Shown here: positions 35,432 to 44,863 of the stretch, in pieces
Position numbering within the stretch: position 1 is the stretch's first letter
Layout: each line of letters starts with the position of its first letter
Assembly (NCBI GenBank): GCA_018883545.1
Contig: JAHLEH010000008.1
Span: 44,930-108,929, forward strand
From: Marixanthotalea marina
Lineage (GTDB): Bacteria; Bacteroidota; Bacteroidia; Flavobacteriales; Flavobacteriaceae
DNA: 64,000 bases
Direction: 5' to 3'
The notes under the pieces: model-generated
What the model was told of the DNA's origin: nothing
Seen by the model: the letters and a program-made list of their open reading frames with translations, nothing else
Databases searched by the model: none
Translations under genes and position numbers: made by a program

Positions 35432-36865
35432 TTAAAATTGAAAATATATAAAATCCCTATGTTCAGAATAAACCCCAAAAACCATAATTGTGAGTACAGC
35501 AAGCGTAAAATACAATAATTTAAAACGTCCTAAAAAAGGATGCTCATAATTTCTAGAGAACCATTCCACTGCCACAAAACACAATATCAACAATAGAGCT
35601 TCAAAAGAATAACGTTCTATGGAGAGATATTCCAACGAAAAATTCAAATTAGACATTGCCCGTTTTATATAGGCAAATGCATCCGAAATAGTTTTTGCCC
35701 TAAAAAAAACCCACGCCAACACAACAATTGTGAATGTAAAGCCTATTTTTAGTAAATTGACGATTCCATGCTTATTAAAACCTACGTTTACTTGGTTTGG
35801 ATATTTTTTGTTTTGATTAAACAACAATAGTGGTAAAAAATACAAGGCATGTAAAAAGCCCCAAGACACATAAGTCCAATTGGCCCCGTGCCAAAAACCA
35901 CTAATTAAAAAAACAGCAAATACATTTCGGGTTTTTAAAAGAGCATTTACTCTTTTACCTCCTAGTGGTATATACAAATAGTCCCTAAACCATGTAGATA
36001 AAGAAATATGCCAACGTCTCCAAAATTCGGCAATACTTCTAGAAAAATAAGGCTTATTGAAGTTTTGTTTTAAATCAAACCCCAATAGTCTAGAAATACC
36101 AATGGCAATATCAGAATACCCAGAAAAATCACCGTAAATTTGAAAAGCGAAATACACAGCACCCAATAACAGGCTTAGTGTATTCATATTGTCGTAATTA
36201 TCAAATATTTCATTAACATAGGTAGCACAGGTATCGGCAATCACCATTTTTTTTAACAAGCCCCAAACCACCAAATACACGCCAGATTTAGCATATCCGT
36301 AATTAAATACCCGTTTTTCACCAAATTGAGGCAATAAATGCGATGCCCTTTCAATTGGCCCCGCAACCAATTGGGGGAAAAATGCAACAAAAGCTGCAAA
36401 ATTGATTAAAGAAGACGTGTGTTTTATTTGCTTTCTATAGATATCAATGGTGTAGCTCATAGTTTGAAACGTATAAAACGAAATACCTACTGGCAGTATA
36501 ATATGTAACGATTTTATATTAAAACTTACCCCTATACTTTCCCACGCAATTACCCAATTTTCAATAAAAAACCCCGCATATTTAAAATAACAAAGCAATC
36601 CTAAATTAACAACAACACTTAGAGCAAGCAACCATTTCCTTTTTTGTAACTGTTCCTGCTTATCCAACTGCTTACCTACATAAAAATCGACCAATGTACT
36701 TAAGACAATAAGCGCTAAAAACCGCCAATCCCACCAACCATAAAAAACATAACTACTAATTAAAATAAAAACAGTCTGTGCGTTTAGTTTTTTCCTTAAC
36801 GGAAACCAATACACAAAAAATACAACTATAAAAAAGATTAAAAATGTAAAGGAATTAAAAAGCAT
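35432..36865 (-). CDS. MBOAT family O-acyltransferase (AlgI/DltB-like)
   Basis: The 477-residue multi-pass membrane protein matches the AlgI branch. FYGWWDWRFL is at the N-terminus, followed by DFSGYSDIAIGISRLLGF and FWRRWHISLSTWFRDYLYIP. The catalytic pair is His326 in GFWHGANW and His339 in GFLHALYF. It would carry acyl groups across the inner membrane to modify an exported polysaccharide, together with the SGNH-like protein just downstream. The acyl group is probably acetyl but not proven. Confidence 0.95.
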   Translation of the reverse strand: MLFNSFTFLIFFIVVFFVYWFPLRKKLNAQTVFILISSYVFYGWWDWRFLALIVLSTLVDFYVGKQLDKQEQLQKRKWLLALSVVVNLGLLCYFKYAGFFIENWVIAWESIGVSFNIKSLHIILPVGISFYTFQTMSYTIDIYRKQIKHTSSLINFAAFVAFFPQLVAGPIERASHLLPQFGEKRVFNYGYAKSGVYLVVWGLLKKMVIADTCATYVNEIFDNYDNMNTLSLLLGAVYFAFQIYGDFSGYSDIAIGISRLLGFDLKQNFNKPYFSRSIAEFWRRWHISLSTWFRDYLYIPLGGKRVNALLKTRNVFAVFLISGFWHGANWTYVSWGFLHALYFLPLLLFNQNKKYPNQVNVGFNKHGIVNLLKIGFTFTIVVLAWVFFRAKTISDAFAYIKRAMSNLNFSLEYLSIERYSFEALLLILCFVAVEWFSRNYEHPFLGRFKLLYFTLAVLTIMVFGVYSEHRDFIYFQF

Positions 36866-36871
36866 AAAAGG

Positions 36872-37942
36872 TTAGTTATTTAATAATCCCATGTATTTAC
36901 TCACCATTGTTTCTATTAAAAATTGAGACTTAATGTCTGTCTTAGAAACTTTGGTTATTATTTTTTCTTTCTTCAGCACTTGCTCCAGTAAAACTGACAG
37001 TGCCCCTGCTTTGTTGGCTTCAAAAAGAAATCCATTTTCGCCATCTTCTATCAAACCTAAAACATTTCCATGCTTAGTAGTGATAACTGGCAAATTACTT
37101 AACAAACCCTCAACAACAGCATAGCCAAAGGTTTCACCATGCGTAGGATGAATTAAATAATCGTAATGACTGTATAGCTCGTGTAGGTTAACCACACTCC
37201 CTTTAAAACAAATTCGCTTTTCTAATGCATGTGTCCTGGCCAATGCTTTTAGTTCACTTTCATAATAACCTTCTCCATAAATATCAATATTAAATTGGTA
37301 TGCTTGCAAACGACTAGCAGCTAAAATTAAATCCTGTATGCCTTTTTCCTTTCTAAGATGCGATGCAACAATAAATTTATGATGAGTATAGAATGCCGTT
37401 TTCTGGATATACTTTTTAACATTTAAACCATTTAAGATAACAACAACCCTATTTTCTATTTGATTTCCAAAATCATACATCAGAGCCTGTTTCGCATGGT
37501 TTGATACAGCTACAAAAACATCTATATATTTAGAAAAAAATAGGCCTTTAAGTCTTTTTTTTATCTGCTTTTTTATTGGGTATCCGCCCAATGGTCTTGG
37601 GTTATGATCTACTGCTACAATTTTCGCATCTTGGTGTTTTTTTACCTTCGCAAAAAAAGGAGTACAGAGTTCTAAAAAATGGGTGTAAATATGGGTATAC
37701 TGAACATTATTTGACTTAATATGGCTCAAAAACGCTTGTTCCAAAGTTCCTTGTTCTAATGGAATGATATGTAATTTACCATAGAGACCATGCTGGGCCA
37801 GATTTGGAAAAAACCAATCTACCTTTATATCCTCCGTTTTACAAGACGCATCAAAAGCCCAAAAAAAATAGTCCATGCCACCAATACGGTCTTCCATAAG
37901 TTTATAATCGCATATAATGGCTATGTGTTTTTTCTCAATCAT
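36872..37942 (-). CDS. Glycosyltransferase family 4 (GT-B)
   Basis: The 356-residue GT-B protein has its donor-site motif at HPTHGETFGYAVVEGLLSNL, followed by PVITTKHGNVLGLIEDGENG. FIVASHLRKEKGIQDLILAA opens the second domain. The first domain (IAIICDYKLMEDRIGGMDYF) has a GGMD acceptor loop. Its start overlaps the upstream orphan GT-B-like gene by 8 bp, placing the two in one translational unit. Confidence 0.9.
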   Translation of the reverse strand: MIEKKHIAIICDYKLMEDRIGGMDYFFWAFDASCKTEDIKVDWFFPNLAQHGLYGKLHIIPLEQGTLEQAFLSHIKSNNVQYTHIYTHFLELCTPFFAKVKKHQDAKIVAVDHNPRPLGGYPIKKQIKKRLKGLFFSKYIDVFVAVSNHAKQALMYDFGNQIENRVVVILNGLNVKKYIQKTAFYTHHKFIVASHLRKEKGIQDLILAASRLQAYQFNIDIYGEGYYESELKALARTHALEKRICFKGSVVNLHELYSHYDYLIHPTHGETFGYAVVEGLLSNLPVITTKHGNVLGLIEDGENGFLFEANKAGALSVLLEQVLKKEKIITKVSKTDIKSQFLIETMVSKYMGLLNN

Positions 37943-39332
37943 ACAAATTCAATAAGGCGTCAACCATTCTTTCACTGGTACCTTCCAATGGCTTGCTTAT
38001 TTGCAAATCAATAAGTTTTTTTCGCTTTTCCCACACTTGTTTCGGATTGTCCAAAACTTGGTTAATATGCGTTATCAATTCCTCTTCATTTTTGGCAACA
38101 CAAATTAAACCTTTTTCAATCAAGTGCTTTAAATGCCCGTATTTCAAAAAGCGCTGATCGTTATACAATCCATTTGTCTTATTGCCAAAAGTCGTATTAA
38201 TAACGGGCTTATCAAATAATGCAAAATCTAAATTCATGGTAGAACACATATTCACATTCAAATCAACGTGTTCCAAGATGGCTCTTAAATCTATAACATC
38301 CTCAACCGTTGTGATTCTTTGCGACCAAGCCTCAATGTGATTACTTCTTGTAAGTATCCATTTTGGATGGTTCCAAATAATTTCCGGAAATGCCTTTTTT
38401 ACACCCTCAAAACGTTCCGATCCTTCTGCTGGCGACGTCCGCACTAAAAACTGAACAGATCCTTTTATTTTGTTGTTCCGAATGGCTTTGGCTATGGTGC
38501 TTATTACTAAAGGGTCGTTTTTACCAATGGAAGCATCAGCACAACTAAAACAAATGGTTTTAGAGTTTAAATCCAAACCAAATTTTTTAAAGAAATCACT
38601 TTTGTTCAATTCATATTTGGGCATGACGTAAGGCTCAAATTGCGGAGTCCCTACAATGTTTACATTTTCTTTTTTAACATTGGGATAAAACTTTAATAAT
38701 TCTTCTGCCATTAAATGGCTCCAAACCATAAAATAATCAAATGGCCCCAACATCCGCCCCTTTGAAGCTAAATTATCCCAACTGAAAATAAAACTGCCAA
38801 CCTGAATTTTCAATTGGATACCGGCATAAAGAAAGGGCGCTAAATATGGGGGCCTTTGGTGGGTAAAAAAAAGATGGGTTGGGTTATCTTTTTTTAATAG
38901 CTCAATGTATTTTTTAGTGACCTTGTTGTTCCTAAAAGTAAAAAACTGCAATTTTTCAATAAAAAGAATGCTTTTATAGGAATGAACCAAATAGGTTATG
39001 TAATAAATGAGTTTCACCAAAATGGAACGCACTCTATAATTTTTAGGATATCCAGCGGCCAAATTGTAAGCCATACCATAATAGTCTGCCTTATGCTTTT
39101 GCATATGGGCCACTTCCTTCCATTTTCTAAAAAACCACGTTAGCTTACCTTCATTAAAAACCGGTAACTCCCTTATTTCAACATTCTTTGGAAGTACACC
39201 AAAAGCCGTTTTGGGTAAACCCGAATAAATAAACACGGTGTCAAATGTGTTGGTCGCTTCATCAAGAAATTTACTTAGCATAAAATTCCTGTACCCTACA
39301 CCATCGGTTATAACCAGCCCCAACTGTTTCAT
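37935..39332 (-). CDS. GT-B-like surface carbohydrate protein, candidate nonulosonic acid transferase
   Basis: The 465-residue protein has no signal peptide and a probable two-domain Rossmann (GT-B) layout: LGLVITDGVGYRNFMLSKFL at the N-terminus, FSWDNLASKGRMLGPFDYFM midway, and CSTMNLDFALFDKPVINTTF late. This resembles the loosely annotated surface carbohydrate/CDP-glycerol-transferase-like group, not the GT4 or GT2 families around it. It lies directly after neuA (1 bp apart), which makes it my first candidate for using the CMP-activated nonulosonic acid. That role is inference from position. Confidence 0.55.
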   Translation of the reverse strand: MKQLGLVITDGVGYRNFMLSKFLDEATNTFDTVFIYSGLPKTAFGVLPKNVEIRELPVFNEGKLTWFFRKWKEVAHMQKHKADYYGMAYNLAAGYPKNYRVRSILVKLIYYITYLVHSYKSILFIEKLQFFTFRNNKVTKKYIELLKKDNPTHLFFTHQRPPYLAPFLYAGIQLKIQVGSFIFSWDNLASKGRMLGPFDYFMVWSHLMAEELLKFYPNVKKENVNIVGTPQFEPYVMPKYELNKSDFFKKFGLDLNSKTICFSCADASIGKNDPLVISTIAKAIRNNKIKGSVQFLVRTSPAEGSERFEGVKKAFPEIIWNHPKWILTRSNHIEAWSQRITTVEDVIDLRAILEHVDLNVNMCSTMNLDFALFDKPVINTTFGNKTNGLYNDQRFLKYGHLKHLIEKGLICVAKNEEELITHINQVLDNPKQVWEKRKKLIDLQISKPLEGTSERMVDALLNLYD

Positions 39333-40031
39333 TTATTGTGTTTTCCCTTTTATTATAGTTTCGGCTTTGTGCCAATCCTCTGGCGTATCTATATTTACCT
39401 CATGTTCCTCTGGCGATTCCATAAACGCCATCTGTTTTCCGTATAAAGAGTGTTGATTTAAAATAACGTCTGTTTTAGTAATGTAAATACTCCCATCCCT
39501 ATGGTAAGCCACAGGAAGCTCTTGCCTTCTGGATATTAATGTGTCGTCTCCAGTAGCAATCTCTAAATAACCTGCTTCATTTAGTTCAAATGTCCAATGC
39601 GGATTGTATTTATGGGGCACTCTTTGAACGGAAACCAGAGAATCGCAACCACTTTCTATAAATTTAGCAATAGAGGCTTCTAAAAATTCTATCGTTCTAA
39701 AAGGACAGGTTACCTGAAGCAAGCATACAGCATCAAAAAAAACAGAACGTTTCTTATACCACTTCAATGCGTGTATAACTACATCAATGGTTGGCGTATC
39801 GTCCTGCGCCAAACCCTTAGGCCTAACAAACGGAGCGCGAACCCCATATTGTTTTGCCATATCTATTATCGAGGCATCTTCACTAGACACTATAAGTTCA
39901 GAAAAATAGTTTGACTGCCGGGCAATTTCAACAGTATAGGCCAGCAAGGGCTTTCCCTGTAACAACTTAATGTTTTTATTCGGAATCCCTTTAGACCCTC
40001 CTCGAGCAGGTATAATTGCTAAAATTCGCAT
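39333..40031 (-). CDS. neuA: CMP-nonulosonic acid (acylneuraminate) cytidylyltransferase
   Basis: The 232-residue enzyme activates a sialic-acid-type sugar with CTP. The CTP-binding motif ILAIIPARGGSKGIPNKNIK is at the N-terminus. LLQVTCPFRTIEFLEASI and the GSIYITKTDVI region complete the family pattern. It is the last gene of a neuB-neuC-neuA set. NeuA, LegF and PseF are similar, so the exact nonulosonic acid is decided by the partner genes; NeuC here favours Neu5Ac or legionaminic acid over pseudaminic acid. Confidence 0.9.
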   Translation of the reverse strand: MRILAIIPARGGSKGIPNKNIKLLQGKPLLAYTVEIARQSNYFSELIVSSEDASIIDMAKQYGVRAPFVRPKGLAQDDTPTIDVVIHALKWYKKRSVFFDAVCLLQVTCPFRTIEFLEASIAKFIESGCDSLVSVQRVPHKYNPHWTFELNEAGYLEIATGDDTLISRRQELPVAYHRDGSIYITKTDVILNQHSLYGKQMAFMESPEEHEVNIDTPEDWHKAETIIKGKTQ

Positions 40032-40032
40032 C

Positions 40033-41193
40033 CTAGTACATAATGGTTTTATGGAACCTTAATGGCACTTCACCGAGTAAATTGGCGATCTTTTCGCCAG
40101 CTTCTCCATTTCCATAAATGGAAGAAGATTTTAATTTCCCGGTTTTAAGGGCTTGTGTAATTGCCAATTCTATGGCTTGTTGACTATAACCAACATCAAT
40201 GGTATTGCCTCCCCTATCTCTACCATGTTGTCTGGAACCTATATTTACCACAGGCACCCCTAAATGGGCACATTCCCTAATGCCTACACTGGAATTTCCA
40301 ATCAAACAGTCACTATGAAACAACAGTTCCAAAAAATCCTGGCTCTCCATGTTCTTAAAAAAATGAACATGGGGCAACTGGTGCATTTCCCTAAAAGACC
40401 TAATCCCCATTGATGTCCCATCACTTCCCGCATCTACATTGGGCCAAAACCATAAAGTAGGCTTGTTTAGCTTTTTTACAGCTTTTAGCGTAATCTCAAT
40501 ATGTTTTCTAGAATCGTGGTATTCTGTAGTCACAGGATGCTGCATAACTACTAAATAGCCATTAGATAAGTTTGGTTTAGCCCCCACACCACCATATTTG
40601 GAATAAGGATTAAAAGACAGATTACGACTGTTTTTAATGTTCTTAGCTAAATCTATAGAAGGGCACCCAGTATCAAATACTAATTTTGGATCTTCCCCTA
40701 ATTTAATAACCCTTTCTTTGGCGTTTTTTGAAGCAACAAAATGATAATCAGATAACTTCGTAATGGCATGGCGCACTTTTTCATCAATATTACCGGTAAC
40801 TTCACCGCCTTGAATATGGGCCAATGGTATATTCATATAAGAAGCAGCAATGGCTGTCGCCATGGTTTCAAAACGATCGGCAACGGTCACCACAATATCT
40901 GGTGACAGATTTTCAAAAACAGTAGATAGTTCCAATATCCCAATACCCGTAGTTTTTGCGGCCGCTGTTAAATTTTCACCTTCCAATACATTAAACACTT
41001 TAGCCGCAATAGGGAACCCATCTCTTTCAATATAATTTACTGCAGAACCATAACGGGGCAATAAGGCAGAAGCAGCAACCACCAATTGCAGCTCCAAATC
41101 TGGGTGGTTTTTAATGGCCGTTAAAACGGTTTTTACACGACTATAAGATGGACGTGCTGTGATCACTACTGCTATTTTTCGTTTAGTATTCAT
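40033..41193 (-). CDS. neuC: Hydrolysing UDP-GlcNAc 2-epimerase (NeuC/LegG family)
   Basis: The 386-residue enzyme converts UDP-GlcNAc (or a 6-deoxy diacetamido analogue) to ManNAc-type sugar and UDP. Family features are IAVVITARPSYSRVKTVLTA, VTVADRFETMATAIAASYMN, IPLAHIQGGEVTGNIDEKVR and IGNSSVGIRECAHLGVPVVN. It overlaps the upstream neuB by 4 bp and is followed by neuA 1 bp later. NeuC and LegG cannot be told apart by eye. The lack of LegB/LegC/LegH-type genes beside it makes the plain Neu5Ac route a little more likely. Confidence 0.88.
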   Translation of the reverse strand: MNTKRKIAVVITARPSYSRVKTVLTAIKNHPDLELQLVVAASALLPRYGSAVNYIERDGFPIAAKVFNVLEGENLTAAAKTTGIGILELSTVFENLSPDIVVTVADRFETMATAIAASYMNIPLAHIQGGEVTGNIDEKVRHAITKLSDYHFVASKNAKERVIKLGEDPKLVFDTGCPSIDLAKNIKNSRNLSFNPYSKYGGVGAKPNLSNGYLVVMQHPVTTEYHDSRKHIEITLKAVKKLNKPTLWFWPNVDAGSDGTSMGIRSFREMHQLPHVHFFKNMESQDFLELLFHSDCLIGNSSVGIRECAHLGVPVVNIGSRQHGRDRGGNTIDVGYSQQAIELAITQALKTGKLKSSSIYGNGEAGEKIANLLGEVPLRFHKTIMY

Positions 41194-42203
41194 TTTAAGT
41201 CATCCTCATTTAAAAAGTCCCACTTACTTTTACCTTTTTTTAATTGCCTACCTATAACCTTCTGAAAATCTTGCGCTAATATCCCGTAACCTTTTGGCTT
41301 TTTAGCTTCCAAATCTCCAAAACTAATAATATGGCCTTTGGACAAATCTTTATTAACGGCCAAGGACTTTTCAAATACCGCCTTTAATCCATCAAATTGC
41401 GAATTAATATTTTTATCCACAGGGTGTGCCATGGCACGTGCTATATTTTTAACAGCCATCACTAATTTCTTGGTTTCCTTGAGTGTGAGTGATGCTTTTG
41501 AATCTGGGCCAAACATTTGCCGATCAAAAACCACATGGAACTCCAAAATTTCAGCACCCAATGCCGTAGCGGCAATACATGTTTCCATTTTGGCTGAATG
41601 GTCCGAAAAACCAATCGGCACCTGATACCTATCTTTCAATTCTTGAATGGTATTTAAGCCGTATTGTTCAGGTAGTGTTGGATAGGCCGTAGTACATTGT
41701 AATATAGAATAATTGGTGTTTTTGGATTTTAAAAATTCCACTGTCCTATCCAATTCATTAAAGGAACTCATGCCAGATGACAAAACAACTGGTTTTCCCG
41801 TTTGGGCAATTTTCTCTAAAATCAAAAAATTATTGATTTCACCAGAGCCTATTTTATAATGCTTTACGCCAATGTCTTCCAACCAATCCACGGCTAAATT
41901 ACTAAACGGAGAGCACATAAAATCTAGCCCCACTGCATCACAGTGCTGCTTTATTTTTTTCCATTGCTCCAGTGTAAACGCCATACGTTTCCAATAGTCG
42001 AAACGTGTTTTATCTTCTACTGAAAAATCAACCCGAAACGGCTCTTTATCACTGCTTTCGGCCTCTGCGATATGCATTTGAAACTTTACCGCATTAACTC
42101 CTGTTTTGGCCAAAGCATCTATATAAGAATATAAAACACCCAAGCTTCCTTCGTGGGCTTGTCCTATTTCTGCAATAATATAAGGGCAATTATAAGTTCG
42201 CAT
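41190..42203 (-). CDS. neuB: N-acetylneuraminate (nonulosonic acid) synthase
   Basis: The 337-residue enzyme condenses a ManNAc-type sugar with phosphoenolpyruvate. The TIM barrel holds IIAEIGQAHEGSLGVLYSYI, VNAVKFQMHIAE, MCSPFSNLAVDWLEDIGVKH, KIGSGEINNFLILEKIAQTG and GFSDHSAKMETCIAATALGA. A C-terminal SAF/antifreeze-like domain follows from about residue 280 (SLAVNKDLSKGHIISFGDLE). Its start lies within the end of the sulfotransferase gene (14-bp overlap). It begins the neuBCA block. Confidence 0.93.
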   Translation of the reverse strand: MRTYNCPYIIAEIGQAHEGSLGVLYSYIDALAKTGVNAVKFQMHIAEAESSDKEPFRVDFSVEDKTRFDYWKRMAFTLEQWKKIKQHCDAVGLDFMCSPFSNLAVDWLEDIGVKHYKIGSGEINNFLILEKIAQTGKPVVLSSGMSSFNELDRTVEFLKSKNTNYSILQCTTAYPTLPEQYGLNTIQELKDRYQVPIGFSDHSAKMETCIAATALGAEILEFHVVFDRQMFGPDSKASLTLKETKKLVMAVKNIARAMAHPVDKNINSQFDGLKAVFEKSLAVNKDLSKGHIISFGDLEAKKPKGYGILAQDFQKVIGRQLKKGKSKWDFLNEDDLK

Positions 42204-42813
42204 TCTTCAATATGCTTTTAATTTTTTTGATGCACCTCTGCAAATAGGTTCTTTTCTTATTCATATGGGGAAAGGTTTCATTTGGAATAGAAACTTGTAA
42301 AAACCCGCATAATGCAGGCCACCCATCACCTTTTGTAACATCAAAAGGCAAAAAGTCCTGTTCCCTTCCCTTAAAATATTCAACTACTTCCTTTTCCAAC
42401 TCTAAAAATTCATTTCTCCATAAATCCTTTCTCAAATTATACCATGTGTTCCCGGGTTGTTCCTTTTGAAGCTTTTCAAGGTTATCAATCGTTTTAACAT
42501 GAGCCTCTCTACTACTTATCCAATCTTCAATAGGCCTTGTATTGAATATAAACTTACTTCCTGGGTACTCCTTGTCTAGTATTTTAAAAAAATACTTAGT
42601 ATCAGTCATTACCCAATCAGAATAGGCGTCATAGTGATCTATACCCGATAACAATTTTCTATTATTAACCTTGTTTTCAATCATAATTCTATGCAGAGAA
42701 CCTTCGTTACCAACATGGTGCACACTAGAAAAACCCAAGACCCCAAATGCTTTATGAAGACTGGATGTACCTGTTTTATTTAATCCAATACAGAAAATTT
42801 TACTTTTTTTCAT
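42190..42813 (-). CDS. Sulfotransferase family protein
   Basis: The 207-residue protein contains the PAPS-binding loop FCIGLNKTGTSSLHKAF near the N-terminus and a 3'-phosphate-binding region FNTRPIEDWISSREAH. These are hallmarks of the P-loop sulfotransferase fold. It would transfer sulfate from PAPS to a glycan or another acceptor. The gene overlaps neuB by 14 bp, suggesting that the nonulosonic acid or a nearby sugar is the target. After it (toward higher coordinates) is a 134-bp gap, one of the few breaks in the locus. Confidence 0.8.
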   Translation of the reverse strand: MKKSKIFCIGLNKTGTSSLHKAFGVLGFSSVHHVGNEGSLHRIMIENKVNNRKLLSGIDHYDAYSDWVMTDTKYFFKILDKEYPGSKFIFNTRPIEDWISSREAHVKTIDNLEKLQKEQPGNTWYNLRKDLWRNEFLELEKEVVEYFKGREQDFLPFDVTKGDGWPALCGFLQVSIPNETFPHMNKKRTYLQRCIKKIKSILKNANL

Positions 42814-42947
42814 TAAAATCCCTTATTAAAAATAATGATGTATCCCTAAAACCCCTTTTCAAACTTGATTATTTCTGCAAAATGTAAGGCATTGAATTTT
42901 TCAAAATCGGTTCACTTGTATAACAACTTTAAACAAAAATACTTTTT

Positions 42948-43832
42948 TTAATATTTTATTGGCGACAATTTACGACTCTTAACAATTACTGCGTTATTTA
43001 TTGGCTTTCTATATTTCAAAATATAGCGTAAGTCTAGAACAACGGCTATAATCACCTTAAAAAACAGCTTAAAGCACACCCAATCTGTCATAGCATATTT
43101 TTTAAAATTATGCCAATACAACTTTAAAATCTTTAACAGCGGCTTTTTATAATAAACCAAATAATAGCTGGTTGCATTTTTTAGTTGCTGTTCAAATCTA
43201 AAATAATTTTTTCCGAATTGCTTCCGATGGCCTTTATCCACACGATGATTCACTTTAATGGCATTGGTATATAAAATATTGTAGCCTTTAGAGAGTACCT
43301 CTAAAGCCACACAAGACTCCTCCCCATAAATAGCCATCCAAACAGGAAACCCGTCTGTCGCTTCGTAAACACTTCTTTTAATGGCAAACCCACAGCCTAT
43401 AAAATCGTTGGTCAGATAAGAAATAAGTCCAGAACTTGCACTTTTTAAAGCCGCTTCGTATGAGGAAAATACACCTTTCACCTCTTCAAAAGTAACGATG
43501 CCCACATTTGGGTTGTTCTCAAAAACAGCTTCAACCTCATCTATAAAATTCATGGTTAAAGGGTGGGCGTCATCATCCAAACCAATAAGGTAAGTACCCT
43601 GTGCTTTTGGGTACAACCTATTTCTAGCAGGAGAGGCCCCAATACCTTCATTTACAGAAAACCAGATCACCCAATCCATTTGCTCCATTAAACGGTCAGA
43701 CCCATCGGTACACCCATCTAAAAAAACAAGCAGTTCGTGCTTTGAAAAATCCAGCATGGGTTTCAAATACCTAAGGGTTTTCTCAAGCTCTTGCTTTCTG
43801 TTTTTTGATACTATTAAAATAGATACTTCCAT
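42948..43832 (-). CDS. Glycosyltransferase family 2 (GT-A)
   Basis: The 294-residue GT2 begins SILIVSKNRKQELEKTLRYL, and its metal motif is YLIGLDDDAHPLTMNF. Late features are YGEESCVALEVLSKGYNILY and a basic, partly hydrophobic C-terminus (DWVCFKLFFKVIIAVVLDLR) that may bind the membrane. This start resembles rhamnosyl/galactofuranosyl-type GT2 proteins, but the donor is open. It lies 4 bp after the upstream GT2. Confidence 0.88.
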   Translation of the reverse strand: MEVSILIVSKNRKQELEKTLRYLKPMLDFSKHELLVFLDGCTDGSDRLMEQMDWVIWFSVNEGIGASPARNRLYPKAQGTYLIGLDDDAHPLTMNFIDEVEAVFENNPNVGIVTFEEVKGVFSSYEAALKSASSGLISYLTNDFIGCGFAIKRSVYEATDGFPVWMAIYGEESCVALEVLSKGYNILYTNAIKVNHRVDKGHRKQFGKNYFRFEQQLKNATSYYLVYYKKPLLKILKLYWHNFKKYAMTDWVCFKLFFKVIIAVVLDLRYILKYRKPINNAVIVKSRKLSPIKY

Positions 43833-43836
43833 AAAA

Positions 43837-44847
43837 CTACCTCAGCATACTTTTTACCAGTTTAAAGGGATGCCTAAAGGTAACCTCTTTAACTAAATAC
43901 CACCAAATAGAAAAATCCTTCCTGCTTACTTTACTGCGCCTCCAATAACTTAACAACCGCCTGGCCAACATATAGCTAAACGCGTCAAGTTCATTTTGAC
44001 TCAAATCATTGTGGGCCAATTGGTAAATGTGGTTAAATGCCTGAATTAAAAGGTGCGATTGCTTTATAAACCCAGCTTTTGTTAAAGGCTTTTCTCCATA
44101 GTAAAAATCAAAAATTTGTTTAGGTGTCAGCACGGCACCAAAATGTAACCAATAGCCTGAAATAAGTTTTGAACGCTCTTTTAAATGTTGGTTTTTTGTT
44201 TCTAAAGCACGGTGGTTACTTTCATTAAGGATTCTATACTTCATCAAGAAATCGGGCAAATTAACTGCCTTGCCAAGTTTTACAACACGAATCCATAAAT
44301 CCCAATCTTCACAGGTCTTTATGGTCTCATCATATCTTAATTTGTTTTTGTTGAAAAAAGCACTGCTAATAATTAGCGATGAATGGCCAAAGGTTGCCGT
44401 AAATAGCAAATAATAGCTAATATATTCATGGCGTGTCGGATATGTCCAACCAGATTCTGGATTTAATGCCATATCTTTAACCCAATAACCTTGGGTTCCG
44501 CACATGGCAACCGCTTTATGCTGTTGCAAGTAGCTCATTTGTTTTTCAAGACGCATGGGATAAGCCCAATCATCAGCATCCATTCGGGCTATATATCTAT
44601 AGTTGGGCAATAAGGCATCCAACCCCTTGTTTAAGGTTTGGGCAATACCTAAATTTTTGTCATTTTTAATATAATGAAGTCGGGGGTCTTTATAACCCGA
44701 TATTAGTGCCGCAGTATTATCAGTTGAACAATCATCGTAAATATAAAAATCAAAATCAGAGAATGTTTGGTTTAAAATAGAGCTGATACTTTCTACCAAA
44801 TAAGGGGCTGCATTATAGGTGGGCATTAAAATGGCTAAAGTTTTCAT
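43837..44847 (-). CDS. Glycosyltransferase family 2 (GT-A)
   Basis: The 336-residue GT2 has TLAILMPTYNAAPYLVESIS at the start, DFYIYDDCSTDNTAALISGY as nucleotide-binding strand, and YIARMDADDWAYPMRLEKQM with the DxD. TCEDWDLWIRVVKLGKAVNL is the catalytic-base ED region. The C-terminal third is helical and basic. It is separated from the GT-B gene upstream by 16 bp. Confidence 0.92.
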   Translation of the reverse strand: MKTLAILMPTYNAAPYLVESISSILNQTFSDFDFYIYDDCSTDNTAALISGYKDPRLHYIKNDKNLGIAQTLNKGLDALLPNYRYIARMDADDWAYPMRLEKQMSYLQQHKAVAMCGTQGYWVKDMALNPESGWTYPTRHEYISYYLLFTATFGHSSLIISSAFFNKNKLRYDETIKTCEDWDLWIRVVKLGKAVNLPDFLMKYRILNESNHRALETKNQHLKERSKLISGYWLHFGAVLTPKQIFDFYYGEKPLTKAGFIKQSHLLIQAFNHIYQLAHNDLSQNELDAFSYMLARRLLSYWRRSKVSRKDFSIWWYLVKEVTFRHPFKLVKSMLR

Positions 44848-44863
44848 AAGCTCATTCTCATAT

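Noticed and set aside
41190..42203. Pseudaminic acid synthase (PseI) instead of NeuB
   Set aside because: The partner is a NeuC/LegG-type hydrolysing epimerase, and no PseB/PseC/PseG/PseH-like genes are present.
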